A DNA stretch of 64,000 nucleotides, taken from contig NZ_CP058246.1 of assembly GCF_013388355.1 (NCBI RefSeq), positions 496,001 through 560,000 of the forward strand. Direction: 5' to 3'. The position numbers and the translations under genes were made by a program. The notes under the pieces are model-generated. The model was not told the DNA's origin and ran no database searches. It saw only the letters and a list, made by a program, of their open reading frames with translations. Source of the stretch: Flavobacterium sp. LPB0248. Its GTDB lineage: Bacteria > Bacteroidota > Bacteroidia > Flavobacteriales > Flavobacteriaceae. Below are positions 51,633 to 60,456 of the stretch, in pieces. How positions within the stretch are numbered: position 1 is the stretch's first letter; every line of letters starts with the position of its first letter.

Positions 51633-53042
51633 CTATTCTTTTTCTGTTTTTGCTGGAAGAATAGAATTGGGCAACAGAAATAAAATAAGCAATACACTTG
51701 TTAAGCAAAGCAAATGAATTAATGTGCCATAGAAAAAAGCATTATAGAAATCTGTATAATCTGTTTTTCCTTTTGCAAAATAGTAAAATACACCTCCTGT
51801 TAAAGTAATGCCCAATGCACCAAACAATTGCTGCAATGTAGAATAAACTCCTGATGCATTTCCAATCCTGTTTTGGGGTAAATCTTTCAGCGCAATATTA
51901 GCAAATGAAGGCAGAACCAAGGCTACACCAATACCGTGCAAAAACATGGCAAAGTATCCCTTGTAATCGATTGATTGATAATAAAAAAGAACCAGCTGAA
52001 AAATAAGAGAAAGCATAAGAAGCAACACTCCAAAAATCAATACATTTTTACCATACTGAAGCACCAATCTAGCTGCAAAAAATGATGCTAAAATAAAACC
52101 GCATCCTTGAAATACAATAAAATATCCTGCTTGCATAGGAGAAAGTCTAATCCCGTCTTGCAGAAAAATTGCCAATACAAAAAAGTACGCATCGAGCATT
52201 AACATAAAAAGAGCCGAAGCCGAAACCGCAATATTGAAATTCTTGTGCGTAAAAAGCTCCATGTTCAATAATGGCTCTTTTTTCTTTAATTTTCTTTTGA
52301 TCTGTCTAAATATAAAACCTATCAGAAATACTATAGAAATTGTCAGCGTAATTGCAATCAAATCTTTTTGTTCTAATCCCACAGCCATCGAAAAAACCAG
52401 TAAAGCAAGCCCTATGCATAATATAAATGCGCTCCAATAATCCATTTGCAAAGAAGAATTGTCTCTGGATCGATTGAGATAACGCATGGCCAGCAAAATC
52501 GCCATTAAACAAATAGGAATATTGATAAGGAATATATACCTCCATGATTGATCGATTAAAAATGGTTGGAGTTCTACAAGAAAACCTCCTAAAAACTGCC
52601 CCAGCATCGTGCCAATTCCAATCGCAATTCCGTACCAGCCCATTGCATAAGTACGTTCCTTATGACTAACAAAGAGAATTTGAATATAAGATAAAACTTG
52701 TGGTGCCATTAAGCTTGCACTTATACCTTGAAAAAACCTCAAAGCAATAAGCTGATTTGTAGTGGCAGCAAACCCGCATCCCGCAGAAGTAACCATAAAC
52801 AAAAACAGTCCTAGAATAAAGATTTTTTTTCTTCCAAAATAATCTCCCATTTTTCCGCCAATTATCAAAAAAGAAGCAAACCCAACCATATACATAGCTA
52901 CAACTAATTGAATTTTTCCATTACTGGAATCAAGACCACGTTGAATAGATGGAATTGCAACGTTTACAATAAATATATCCAAAATGGTAAGCAAATGTGC
53001 GAGTAACAAAATGAGAAGCGAAATATATTTTTTATTTTTCAT
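51633..53042 (-). CDS. DHA2-family MFS multidrug transporter (14 TM)
   Basis: A 469-residue transporter with 14 predicted helices. The first loop has the MFS motif GGKMGDYFGRKKIF (about 61-74); the C-terminal half has EmrB/QacA-type length. It expels drugs or other amphiphilic compounds by proton exchange. It is transcribed after the TetR gene (41-base gap), probably with a second operator in that gap. The first residues MKNKKYISLLILLLAHLLTILDIFIVNVA match the family start. The substrate cannot be read from the sequence, but the adjacent pentapeptide-repeat and acetyltransferase genes suggest antibiotic exposure. Confidence 0.92.
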   Translation of the reverse strand: MKNKKYISLLILLLAHLLTILDIFIVNVAIPSIQRGLDSSNGKIQLVVAMYMVGFASFLIIGGKMGDYFGRKKIFILGLFLFMVTSAGCGFAATTNQLIALRFFQGISASLMAPQVLSYIQILFVSHKERTYAMGWYGIAIGIGTMLGQFLGGFLVELQPFLIDQSWRYIFLINIPICLMAILLAMRYLNRSRDNSSLQMDYWSAFILCIGLALLVFSMAVGLEQKDLIAITLTISIVFLIGFIFRQIKRKLKKKEPLLNMELFTHKNFNIAVSASALFMLMLDAYFFVLAIFLQDGIRLSPMQAGYFIVFQGCGFILASFFAARLVLQYGKNVLIFGVLLLMLSLIFQLVLFYYQSIDYKGYFAMFLHGIGVALVLPSFANIALKDLPQNRIGNASGVYSTLQQLFGALGITLTGGVFYYFAKGKTDYTDFYNAFFYGTLIHLLCLTSVLLILFLLPNSILPAKTEKE

Positions 53043-53046
53043 ATTA

Positions 53047-53062
53047 TATAGAGTAGTCTATC
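53047..53062. promoter_or_regulatory. Second TetR-type operator candidate upstream of the MFS gene
   Basis: TATAGA-GTAG-TCTATC is an imperfect palindrome in the 41-base gap between tetR and the MFS gene. Its TCTATCTATTT half is shared with the operator at 53678-53699. It lies where the MFS promoter should be. Confidence 0.4.
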
Positions 53063-53083
53063 TATTTTTAATCAAAAAATAAA

Positions 53084-53650
53084 TCAGAAAAACTGATTTA
53101 TAGCTTTTTTTACTTCTTTTAAATCATTGGTATTACCGTTTATACTTGCTGAAACCACAGCTCCTTCTATCATTAAAAAAATGCTATTTTGAAGTGCTTT
53201 TTTTTCTATTGAAAATGATTTTACAGTACTAATTTCATCAACTAAAGATTTTATATAGTCCCGCTGACGTTCTTTATGAGCCACAATAAACTGCTCTATT
53301 TTTTTATCTCCTCGTCCAATTTCAGCATTTACTTTAATAAAATGACATCCGGAGCAATTTGATTCTTCCTGAACTTTAATACGGTAATCTATTAATTTTA
53401 GAAGTTTTTTTAATGGCTGTTTCTCGTCTTTCAAATAGTCATCGAGATTGGCAAAATATTCTGTTTCCTGCTGTTCAAGATAATGATACAACAAATCACT
53501 TTTAGACTGGTAATGTTTATAAAGCGATCCAATAGCAATATCTGCCTCAGCAATAATTTGATTAATTCCTGTACTATTAAACCCCTGATGATAAAACAGA
53601 CGAGATGCTGTATCTAGTATTCGTTTCTTTACATTGCTTTTCTGTTTCAT
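53084..53650 (-). CDS. TetR-family transcriptional repressor
   Basis: A 188-residue regulator. The N-terminal helix-turn-helix is typical (RILDTASRLFYHQGFNSTGINQIIAEADIAIGSLYKHYQSK, about 10-50). The C-terminal helical part has two cysteines in NCSGCHFIK (about 99-107). It is the first gene before the MFS pump and its own promoter region contains a perfect palindrome, so it should repress both. The ligand is likely a drug or dye, but the CxxC pair could also respond to thiol oxidation. It fits the AcrR/QacR-like class in length. Confidence 0.92.
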   Translation of the reverse strand: MKQKSNVKKRILDTASRLFYHQGFNSTGINQIIAEADIAIGSLYKHYQSKSDLLYHYLEQQETEYFANLDDYLKDEKQPLKKLLKLIDYRIKVQEESNCSGCHFIKVNAEIGRGDKKIEQFIVAHKERQRDYIKSLVDEISTVKSFSIEKKALQNSIFLMIEGAVVSASINGNTNDLKEVKKAINQFF

Positions 53651-53663
53651 TTTCTTTTTTTAA

Positions 53664-53699
53664 CAAAGATAAAACAAAAATAGATAGAGTTATCTATTT
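53664..53699 (-). promoter_or_regulatory. tetR promoter and palindromic operator
   Basis: AAATAGATA-GAGT-TATCTATTT (53678-53699) is a perfect nine-base inverted repeat with a four-base spacer. The -7 box TATCTTTG lies on the minus strand at 53664-53671, just inside it. The operator would block the -33/-7 spacer, as expected for autorepression. It matches half of the site before the MFS gene. Confidence 0.7.
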
Positions 53700-53713
53700 A
53701 TTTTGAAATAAAA

Positions 53714-53736
53714 AAAATCACAAAAACTGTGATTTT
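53714..53736 (-). terminator. Intrinsic terminator after the GNAT gene
   Basis: AAAATCACA and TGTGATTTT form a perfect nine-base stem around a five-base loop, with a T run on the minus strand, 24 bases past the GNAT stop. Confidence 0.85.
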
Positions 53737-53759
53737 AAAATTCGTTAATTATAAAATGG

Positions 53760-54257
53760 CTATAAACCTTTCCCCATCACATAATCTTCCATCAAATATC
53801 CATTTCCAATTTCTATATCAACGGTTTCTTTAATTTCGAAACCTATTTTTTTATAAAAATCTAATGCTGTATTAAATCGGTTTACATTCAATGACAATTG
53901 TTTTGAATTGTTTTCTAAAGCCAGTTTTTCTATAAAATCAAATACTTTTTTTCCATAACCTTTTCCTTGTGTTTCTGGTAACAAGTAGATTTTATGAATT
54001 TTCGTAATGGCTTCATTTTTATAATGATGCTCAATTCCGATAAAACCAATTGTAGATTCAGAATCTAAAATAAGATAGAATAATTGTTCTTTATTCTCAA
54101 TTTGTTTTGCCAAAGCCTCATCAGAATAAAATAAACCTAACATATAATCTAATTGCGATTTAGATAAAATTTCACCGTAAGTAATTGGCCAAGTAATGTT
54201 TGTAATTTTCTGAATTGTAGAGATATCACCTAACCCTGCTTCTGAAATGCTAATCAT
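53760..54257 (-). CDS. GNAT-family N-acetyltransferase
   Basis: A 165-residue acetyl-CoA-dependent acetyltransferase. The acetyl-CoA pyrophosphate motif is in PETQGKGYGKKVFDFIEKL (about 92-110), preceded by ITKIHKIYLL (strand 4) and followed by NVNRFNTALDFYKKIGFEIKET (C-terminal part of the fold). The N-terminal part (TWPITYGEILSKSQLDYML) is like RimI/SpeG-type acceptors of unknown identity. Likely targets are a small amine, an antibiotic or a protein terminus. It is 20 bases upstream of the GMP reductase end and may form one transcript with it. Confidence 0.85.
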   Translation of the reverse strand: MISISEAGLGDISTIQKITNITWPITYGEILSKSQLDYMLGLFYSDEALAKQIENKEQLFYLILDSESTIGFIGIEHHYKNEAITKIHKIYLLPETQGKGYGKKVFDFIEKLALENNSKQLSLNVNRFNTALDFYKKIGFEIKETVDIEIGNGYLMEDYVMGKGL

Positions 54258-54277
54258 AATGTATTTTGAAATATATT

Positions 54278-55318
54278 TTATTTAGTAAAAACTTGATTTT
54301 CCTGTTCGCTTACGCGGATGAAAGTCGTTCGTTTAGTCAATTCTTTTAATCTTGAAGCTCCAACATAAGTGCATGTGCTTCTTATTCCGCCTAATATATC
54401 TAAAACAGTATGAATGACGTCACCCTTATACGGAACTTGAACTGTTTTCCCTTCGCTTGCTCTGTATTCTGCAACACCGCCTGAATGTTTGTCCATTGCT
54501 GTTTTTGAACTCATTCCGTAAAATTGTTTGAATTTTTCTCCTTTGACTTCTATTAGTTCACCGCCGCTTTCTGTGTGTCCTGCGAGCATTCCTCCCAACA
54601 TTACAAAGTCGGCTCCTGCACCAAAAGCTTTAGCAACATCGCCCGGAGTTGAACAACCGCCATCACTAATAATATGCCCACCTAAACCGTGCGCTGCATC
54701 AGCACATTCGATAATGGCCGATAACTGCGGATAACCAACGCCTGTTTTAACACGAGTTGTACAAACAGAACCTGGCCCAATTCCGACTTTTACAATGTCT
54801 GCTCCAGCTAAAAGCAACTCTTCAGTCATTTCTCCTGTCACCACATTTCCAGCGATAATTATTTTGTCTGGATATTGTTTACGGGTTTTCTTTAAAAACT
54901 GAACAAAATGTTCTGAATAGCCGTTTGCAACATCAATACAAATAAATTTCAATGACGGATTTGCAGTAATTATTGCTCCTATTTTTTCAAAATCTTCTTT
55001 TCCTGTTCCAGTGCTTACGGCAATATAATCGTAGAAATCTGGAGTTGCATTTTTTAGAAAGTTATTCCACTCTTCTAAAGTGTAGTGTTTATGAATGGCT
55101 GTAAAAAGTTTTTCTTGTGTCAAAACCTTTGCTATTTCAAAAGTTCCCACAGTATCCATATTGGCAGCCATAATCGGAATACCTGTCCAATTTGCAGTAC
55201 TATGCAAAAACTTAAAGTTTTGTTCTAAGGAAACTTCAGATCTACTTTTCAGGGTTGATCTTTTAGGTCTAAACATTACGTCTTTAAAACCTAATTTTAG
55301 GTCCATTTCTATTCTCAT
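54278..55318 (-). CDS. guaC: GMP reductase
   Basis: A 346-residue enzyme that reductively deaminates GMP to IMP with NADPH. Compared with the IMP dehydrogenases it lacks the CBS insert and has the GMPR start [21 protein letters not shown]. The catalytic Cys186 is in [18 protein letters not shown], and [25 protein letters not shown] follows. The length equals E. coli GuaC (347). A -7 box TACATTTG lies just upstream. It likely forms an operon with the GNAT gene 20 bases downstream, though no functional link is clear. Confidence 0.93.
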   Translation of the reverse strand: MRIEMDLKLGFKDVMFRPKRSTLKSRSEVSLEQNFKFLHSTANWTGIPIMAANMDTVGTFEIAKVLTQEKLFTAIHKHYTLEEWNNFLKNATPDFYDYIAVSTGTGKEDFEKIGAIITANPSLKFICIDVANGYSEHFVQFLKKTRKQYPDKIIIAGNVVTGEMTEELLLAGADIVKVGIGPGSVCTTRVKTGVGYPQLSAIIECADAAHGLGGHIISDGGCSTPGDVAKAFGAGADFVMLGGMLAGHTESGGELIEVKGEKFKQFYGMSSKTAMDKHSGGVAEYRASEGKTVQVPYKGDVIHTVLDILGGIRSTCTYVGASRLKELTKRTTFIRVSEQENQVFTK

Positions 55319-55557
55319 AGTTCGAGATTTTGGTTACTCTCAAATGTAAGGAATTTTAGATTGTAGACTTTAGATTTTAGATTAACAAAAACTCGAACTT
55401 TTGAACAATTATAATATCTATTCGCTTTCGCGAAAGCGGTGATCAAAAGTAATTTTTGAATATTTGATAGACTTTGCGCGGGCTTCGACTCCGCTCAGCC
55501 TGACAAACTGAAAACTGCGACTGTGACTGAAAACTTAAAAAACTGAACACTAAAAAA
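55319..55557. repeat. Intergenic region with -7 box, CGCTTTCGCGAAAGCG palindrome and other repeats
   Basis: The minus-strand box TACATTTG (55341-55348) is 23 bases before guaC. Then come TAGATT words (55360-55385), a perfect 16-base palindrome CGCTTTCGCGAAAGCG (55423-55438), the word TTCGACTCCGCTCAGCCTGA (55484-55503) and an ACTGAAAAC-rich tail. These are typical dispersed repeats of the genus. No gene is seen. Confidence 0.7.
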
Positions 55558-56151
55558 CTACCCGTGAATCGTTTCTCCTTTTCCGTAATTCGTAATAATT
55601 GATTCTTCGAATGCCAACCATTCTCTCCAACGCTTTTCAACATCGATTCCGGTTCCGTATTTACGTGCGTACGTGATAAAAGTAGTGTAATGCCCTGCTT
55701 CGCTCTCCATTAATTCTCTGTAGAAAAGTGCCAATTCTTCATCTTTAATATTTTCAGAAAGCACTTTAAAACGTTCACAGCTTCTAGCTTCAATCATGGC
55801 TGAAAATAATAATCGTTCTACAAGTCCAGAAACACGGCTTCCGTCTCCGCTTCTTTTCATGTATTGGTATAGTTCGTTTACGTAATCATCTTTGCGCTCA
55901 CGTCCTAGTTTTAATCCGCGTTTAATGATGATATTATGAACCTGTTCAAAATGATCGATTTCTTCTTTGGCTAAAGCCAATAAATCTTTTACTAAATCTT
56001 GATGTTCAGAATTGTTTGTGATAATTGTAATCGCATTTGTTGCCGCTTTTTGCTCGCACCAAGCGTGATCTGTTAAGATTTCTTCAATGTTTTTCTCAAC
56101 AATATTTACCCATCTTGGGTCAGTTGGCAATTGTAATCTTAATACGCCCAT
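55558..56151 (-). CDS. miaE: tRNA 2-methylthio-N6-isopentenyladenosine hydroxylase
   Basis: A 197-residue diiron enzyme that hydroxylates the isopentenyl group of ms2i6A at position 37 of tRNAs, using oxygen. The ligand pattern of the ferritin-like fold is present: a helix with Glu and His in LALAKEEIDHFEQVH (about 72-86), RLLFSAMIEARSCERFK (about 117-133) and MESEAGHYTTF (about 149-159). The name is well supported by the MGVLRLQLPTDPRWVNIV start. The gene is alone on the minus strand after glyA, with a tandem repeat in the gap. Confidence 0.9.
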   Translation of the reverse strand: MGVLRLQLPTDPRWVNIVEKNIEEILTDHAWCEQKAATNAITIITNNSEHQDLVKDLLALAKEEIDHFEQVHNIIIKRGLKLGRERKDDYVNELYQYMKRSGDGSRVSGLVERLLFSAMIEARSCERFKVLSENIKDEELALFYRELMESEAGHYTTFITYARKYGTGIDVEKRWREWLAFEESIITNYGKGETIHG

Positions 56152-56163
56152 AGTTTTTTGTTT

Positions 56164-56282
56164 ATTTTGTTTCAGGTTTCAGGTTTCAGGTTCTTTTAGG
56201 AACGAAAAAAGTTTAAAGTTTCAAACTGTTTTTCGGACAGCATAAAACTTTAAACTTGAAACTTGAAACTTGAAACTATTTC
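56164..56282. repeat. Tandem heptamers GTTTCAG and AAACTTG
   Basis: GTTTCAG is repeated three times at 56169-56189 and AAACTTG three and a half times at 56252-56277. The two arrays are near-complements (GTTTCAG against the CTTGAAAC phase) and could pair as a hairpin between the glyA stop and the miaE start. The same heptamer is at 23464-23495. Confidence 0.75.
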
Positions 56283-57557
56283 TTAATATGCAAAAATCGG
56301 TTTTTCGCTCATCATATCATTTACTTGTTCAGCAACTTCTTCGATAACATCTTCATCCGTATGATTAGATAAAACTTTATCAATAAGCTCAACAATAGTT
56401 TCCATATCTTTTTCAACTAAACCACGAGTTGTGATTGCAGCTGTTCCAACACGAATTCCAGACGTGATAAATGGTGATTTATCGTCAAAAGGAACCATGT
56501 TTTTATTTACTGTAATTTCAGCTTTTACTAATGCATTTTCAGCTTCTTTACCAGAAATACCTTTGTTTCTTAAATCAATAAGCATCATGTGGTTATCTGT
56601 TCCGCCAGAGATAATGTTGTAACCTCTTTTTACGAAAGCATCAGCCATTGCATTTGCATTCTTTTTTAATTGCATTGCATAAGTAAAGAAATCATCTTTT
56701 AATGCTTCACCAAAAGCAACTGCTTTAGCAGCGATAATATGCATTAAAGGTCCACCTTGGTTTCCAGGGAAAACAGCTAAGTCTAATAATGAAGACATCA
56801 TTCTGATTTCTCCTTTTGGAGTTGTTAATCCTTGTGGATTTGGGAAATCTTTACCCATTAAAATCAAACCTCCACGTGGTCCTCTCAATGTTTTGTGAGT
56901 TGTTGTAGAAACAATGTGGCAATGAGGAATTGGATCGTTCATTAATCCTTTTGCAATAAGACCAGCTGGGTGAGAAATATCAGCAAACAAGATTGCTCCT
57001 ACGCTGTCAGCAATTTGTCTGAAACGAGCAAAATCCATATCACGAGAATAAGCCGAAGCTCCAGCGATAATTAATTTTGGCTGTTCTTTAGTTGCAATTT
57101 CTTGAATTTTATCATAATCTAAACGACCAGTTTCAGCATCTACACCGTAGAATACCGGACGGTATAAACGTCCAGAGAAATTTACAGGAGAACCGTGAGT
57201 TAAGTGACCTCCATGAGATAAATCGAAACCTAAAATAGTATCACCTGGATTTAAACAAGCATGATAAACAGATGTATTTGCCTGAGAACCTGAGTGAGGC
57301 TGTACGTTTGCATATTCAGCTCCAAATAATTCTTTAGCTCTGTCAATTGCAATCTGCTCAATAACGTCCACTACTTCGCAACCGCCGTAGTATCTTTTGC
57401 CAGGATAACCCTCAGCATATTTATTAGTTAAAACAGACCCTGCTGCTGCCATTACTTCATCACTTACAAAATTCTCAGAAGCAATAAGCTCTAGTCCGTG
57501 AATTTGTCTTTCTTTCTCCTCTTGGATAAGATCAAAAATTTGTTCGTCGCGTTGCAT
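56283..57557 (-). CDS. glyA: Serine hydroxymethyltransferase
   Basis: A 424-residue PLP enzyme that makes glycine and 5,10-methylenetetrahydrofolate from serine. The start at 57557 ([18 protein letters not shown]) matches the family; the longer frame from 57608 would run through its own promoter. The PLP lysine is Lys222 in [14 protein letters not shown], and [11 protein letters not shown] (about 49-59) is the folate/substrate loop. The -7 box TATTTTTG on the minus strand lies 26 bases upstream. It is divergent from the fumarylacetoacetase gene with a 109-base shared control region. Confidence 0.95.
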   Translation of the reverse strand: MQRDEQIFDLIQEEKERQIHGLELIASENFVSDEVMAAAGSVLTNKYAEGYPGKRYYGGCEVVDVIEQIAIDRAKELFGAEYANVQPHSGSQANTSVYHACLNPGDTILGFDLSHGGHLTHGSPVNFSGRLYRPVFYGVDAETGRLDYDKIQEIATKEQPKLIIAGASAYSRDMDFARFRQIADSVGAILFADISHPAGLIAKGLMNDPIPHCHIVSTTTHKTLRGPRGGLILMGKDFPNPQGLTTPKGEIRMMSSLLDLAVFPGNQGGPLMHIIAAKAVAFGEALKDDFFTYAMQLKKNANAMADAFVKRGYNIISGGTDNHMMLIDLRNKGISGKEAENALVKAEITVNKNMVPFDDKSPFITSGIRVGTAAITTRGLVEKDMETIVELIDKVLSNHTDEDVIEEVAEQVNDMMSEKPIFAY

Positions 57558-57582
57558 TTTTTTGTTTTTCGTTAATTTCACG

Positions 57583-57631
57583 CAAAAATACAAAAAAACG
57601 TTTGTCAAACAGCTAGATTATGATATATTTG
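57583..57631. promoter_or_regulatory. Divergent glyA/fahA promoter region
   Basis: For fahA (plus), TTTG (57601-57604), a 19-base spacer and TATATTTG (57624-57631) form a complete Bacteroidota promoter, 35 bases before the ATG. For glyA (minus), the -7 box TATTTTTG is at 57583-57590, with a TTTG on the minus strand at 57606-57609, 15 bases away. The two -33 boxes overlap in the palindrome GTTTGTCAAAC (57600-57610). Confidence 0.75.
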
Positions 57632-57666
57632 ACATGTAATTTTTCAACAAACAATTAACATTAAAC

Positions 57667-58950
57667 ATGCCAATAACCGCCAACGATACCAATAGAAAAT
57701 CATGGTTAGAAGTGCCACAAAATAGCGACTTCCCTATTCAGAATATTCCTTTCGGTGTATTTCTTACCAAAGAAAATGTCGTTACTGTAGGAACAAGAAT
57801 TGGCGATTATGCCATAGATTTAGGAGCTTTACAGCAATTAAACTATTTTGAAGGAATAGAATTAACCGATGATATGTTTATGCAGGATACGCTAAATGAT
57901 TTTATTTCTGATGGAAAAAAAACATGGCGCCTGGTGCGAAATCGCATTGCTGAGATTTTCGACGAAACTAATCCTCAATTAAGAGATACAACAAAACATC
58001 GCGATATTGTTATATTTAAAATCGAAGACGTAGAAATGCAATTACCAGTTTTAATTGGTGATTATACGGACTTTTATTCAAGCAGAGAACATGCTACAAA
58101 CGTAGGAAAAATGTTCCGTGATCCAGATAATGCTTTATTGCCAAACTGGCTACACATTCCGGTTGGATATCACGGAAGAAGCTCTACAATTGTTCCTTCT
58201 GGAATTCCAGTTCACAGACCAATGGGACAAACTTTACCCGCTGGACATGACACACCAGTTTTTGGAGCATCTCGTTTAGTTGATTTTGAATTAGAAACTG
58301 CTTTTATTACTACAGATGTAAATGTAATGGGCGAAAATATATCAACTTATGAAGCTGAAGATTATATTTTCGGAATGGTTTTACTAAATGACTGGAGTGC
58401 GCGCGATATGCAAAAATGGGAATATGTGCCTCTTGGGCCATTCCTAGCAAAAAACTTTGCCACTTCAATTTCACCTTGGATTGTGACTATGGATGCTTTG
58501 GAACCTTTTAGAACTAAGGGACCAAAACAAGATCCGTCTCCGCTTCCGTATTTGCAGACAAAAGGAAAAAAAGCTTTTGATATTCATTTAGAAGTTTCTT
58601 TACAACCAGAAAATCAAGAAGAAACGATAATTTCAAAATCTAACTTCAAGTATATGTACTGGTCTATGGCTCAGCAATTAACGCATCATACTTCAAATGG
58701 ATGTCGCGTGAATTCTGGAGATATGATGGGTTCTGGAACTATTTCTGGTCCAACTCCTGATAGTTTTGGTTCTATGCTAGAATTAACTTGGGGAGGAAAA
58801 AATCCGCTTAAACTAAGTGACGGAAGTGAACGTAAATTTATTGAAGATAATGATACTGTTATTATTCGCGGTTTCTGTGAAAACAACGAAGTGAGAATTG
58901 GATTTGGAGAAGTTTCAAGCCAGCTTTTACCTCCATTTACGAGACAATGA
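57667..58950 (+). CDS. fahA: Fumarylacetoacetase
   Basis: A 427-residue enzyme that splits fumarylacetoacetate into fumarate and acetoacetate, the last step of tyrosine breakdown. The N-terminal SH3-like domain (about 1-120) and the catalytic domain are both present. Metal and catalytic residues are in DYTDFYSSREHATNVG (about 127-142), VDFELETAFI (about 199-208), LLNDWSARDMQKWEYVPLGPFLAKNF and GSGTISGPTPDSFGSMLELTWGGKN. The length equals the animal and bacterial enzyme (about 420-435). No other tyrosine-pathway gene is in the window. Its promoter is the best consensus promoter here. Confidence 0.95.
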   Translation: MPITANDTNRKSWLEVPQNSDFPIQNIPFGVFLTKENVVTVGTRIGDYAIDLGALQQLNYFEGIELTDDMFMQDTLNDFISDGKKTWRLVRNRIAEIFDETNPQLRDTTKHRDIVIFKIEDVEMQLPVLIGDYTDFYSSREHATNVGKMFRDPDNALLPNWLHIPVGYHGRSSTIVPSGIPVHRPMGQTLPAGHDTPVFGASRLVDFELETAFITTDVNVMGENISTYEAEDYIFGMVLLNDWSARDMQKWEYVPLGPFLAKNFATSISPWIVTMDALEPFRTKGPKQDPSPLPYLQTKGKKAFDIHLEVSLQPENQEETIISKSNFKYMYWSMAQQLTHHTSNGCRVNSGDMMGSGTISGPTPDSFGSMLELTWGGKNPLKLSDGSERKFIEDNDTVIIRGFCENNEVRIGFGEVSSQLLPPFTRQ

Positions 58951-58983
58951 AGAGCAGAGCAATCTGAAGAGATATAGAAAAAC

Positions 58984-59016
58984 AAAAAAACCTTGGCGAT
59001 GCCAAGGTTTTTTTTA
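58984..59016. terminator. Intrinsic terminator
   Basis: CCTTGGC and GCCAAGG pair around a three-base loop, followed by a nine-base T run on the plus strand and preceded by an A run. It lies 33 bases past the fahA stop, and can also serve the converging exonuclease-fold gene. Confidence 0.92.
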
Positions 59017-59057
59017 TGCTTTATATTTAATCTAGAAAAAGTTGAAAAAAAAGCTAT

Positions 59058-60242
59058 TTATTCTAAGACCACTTTTACCCAAACCAAACGATGATCTGAA
59101 CTTGATTCTCGTTTTTCTACCAATTCTGACATTGGCTCACCTTTTGCAGGCCAGAATACACCGCTATTAACAACCTTGAAACCAAGTCTGGATGGCAATA
59201 CATAATCAGCTCGCATTCTCCAAAAGGCTGTATGATTAACTCCAAAAGGATTTTTAGGACTAAATTCAGCACCACCTTTACTAGCAGGTGTAAAGTCGCT
59301 ATTAATTTTCGGACTTTCTATTAAGGATTTTATACCTTCTCTCATAGCATCTCCTTCAACTGGCGAGGCGTTTTGATCACCCATGATGATAAATCGAGAA
59401 TCTCGAGGCAAACCTCCTTTTACTCCTTTATCATCATAAATATACGAAGCAGAATTGTCTGAAATATAATCTCTCCAGAATCGGATTTCATCATGATTTC
59501 TTTTTCCATTTCGATCTTCATCTCCATCAAAAGTAGGAGGAGTTGGATGACTGACTAAAACGTGAACTGTTTTATTCCCAATTTCTACAGGAACATCCCA
59601 GTGAGATTTTGAAGATAATGGAAATTCCTTCCATGCTTTCTTACTGTACCAATCCGATCCATCTGCTTTTTTGGTAATCAATGCTCCTGGCATGTCTTTC
59701 CATTTAAAATGCTGGAAAGTACGAACCGCCTTAACATCAATAGGATATTTAGATAAAAGCATCATCCCGTATTGTCCAGGATACATGCCAAATGCCCATG
59801 CATCGTTTCCAAAATTATCCAACTTTCCATCATTGTTCAAATCGTAAGGACTTGGCTGACCTGTATTCACTGTCGAATAATAGTAATAAGGGTAATCAAT
59901 AGCGGTTGCTCCACCTTGGCTCACATTCAAATAATTTTTTATAAACGCCTTTACACCAAGTTCAGGGTCTTTAATATAATCAAATTCGTTTAGCAAAATA
60001 ACGTCTGGTCTAACGGTCTGAATAATCTGGGCAATATTTCTGATTTGAGTATTATGCCCTGAATTAAGCTGATAAATCAGTATCTGCTCCGATTTTCCCA
60101 TTGCACCTTTGGGAGAATAATTATCAGATTCCATACTTACATTGTAGGTGGCAAATGTAAGTTCATTTTTGTCTTGTGAATCAGACTGCGAAAAAAGAAC
60201 TCCGGAAGAAAGCACGGAAAGGATAAAAAATATTTTCTTCAT
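59058..60242 (-). CDS. Exported endonuclease/exonuclease/phosphatase-fold protein
   Basis: A 394-residue secreted protein (signal peptide about 1-19, cut near FSQS). The EEP fold begins with ELTFATYNVSMES (Asn-containing strand 1) and VILLNEFDYI (catalytic metal Glu), continues with HVLVSHPTPP (catalytic His), FIIMGDQNAS (the conserved Asp and Asn) and ends with ESSDHRLVWVKVVL (final SDH). These are the residues for phosphodiester or phosphomonoester cleavage. Large insertions suggest an extracellular nuclease, sphingomyelinase-like or phospholipid-acting enzyme; the substrate is uncertain. It lies 96 bases past a terminator that ends the agmatine deiminase gene. Confidence 0.9.
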   Translation of the reverse strand: MKKIFFILSVLSSGVLFSQSDSQDKNELTFATYNVSMESDNYSPKGAMGKSEQILIYQLNSGHNTQIRNIAQIIQTVRPDVILLNEFDYIKDPELGVKAFIKNYLNVSQGGATAIDYPYYYYSTVNTGQPSPYDLNNDGKLDNFGNDAWAFGMYPGQYGMMLLSKYPIDVKAVRTFQHFKWKDMPGALITKKADGSDWYSKKAWKEFPLSSKSHWDVPVEIGNKTVHVLVSHPTPPTFDGDEDRNGKRNHDEIRFWRDYISDNSASYIYDDKGVKGGLPRDSRFIIMGDQNASPVEGDAMREGIKSLIESPKINSDFTPASKGGAEFSPKNPFGVNHTAFWRMRADYVLPSRLGFKVVNSGVFWPAKGEPMSELVEKRESSSDHRLVWVKVVLE

Positions 60243-60340
60243 ATAAAATTAAATCTGCATTTCTGCATTATTGAACATACGAATATAAGAAGGATGTGTG
60301 GACACACGGCAAATCTGTCTGTTAAATATACAACAAAAAA

Positions 60341-60365
60341 AAGCTGCCCCTTTTGGTGACAGCTT
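60341..60365 (-). terminator. Intrinsic terminator of the agmatine deiminase gene
   Basis: AAGCTG and CAGCTT pair, with a CC/GG inner pair and a small loop. The minus strand continues with an eight-base T run, about 90 bases past the gene stop. Confidence 0.75.
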
Positions 60366-60456
60366 AAATTATATAAGAAAGTCTCTGTATATCTGATAAT
60401 TTTATCACAGATTAAAAATATCAAAACGATTATTTTATAATCTGTGGCTACTATTT

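Noticed and set aside
57558..57608. N-terminal extension of GlyA
   Set aside because: The added codons cover the -7 box TATTTTTG; family members start like the ATG at 57557.
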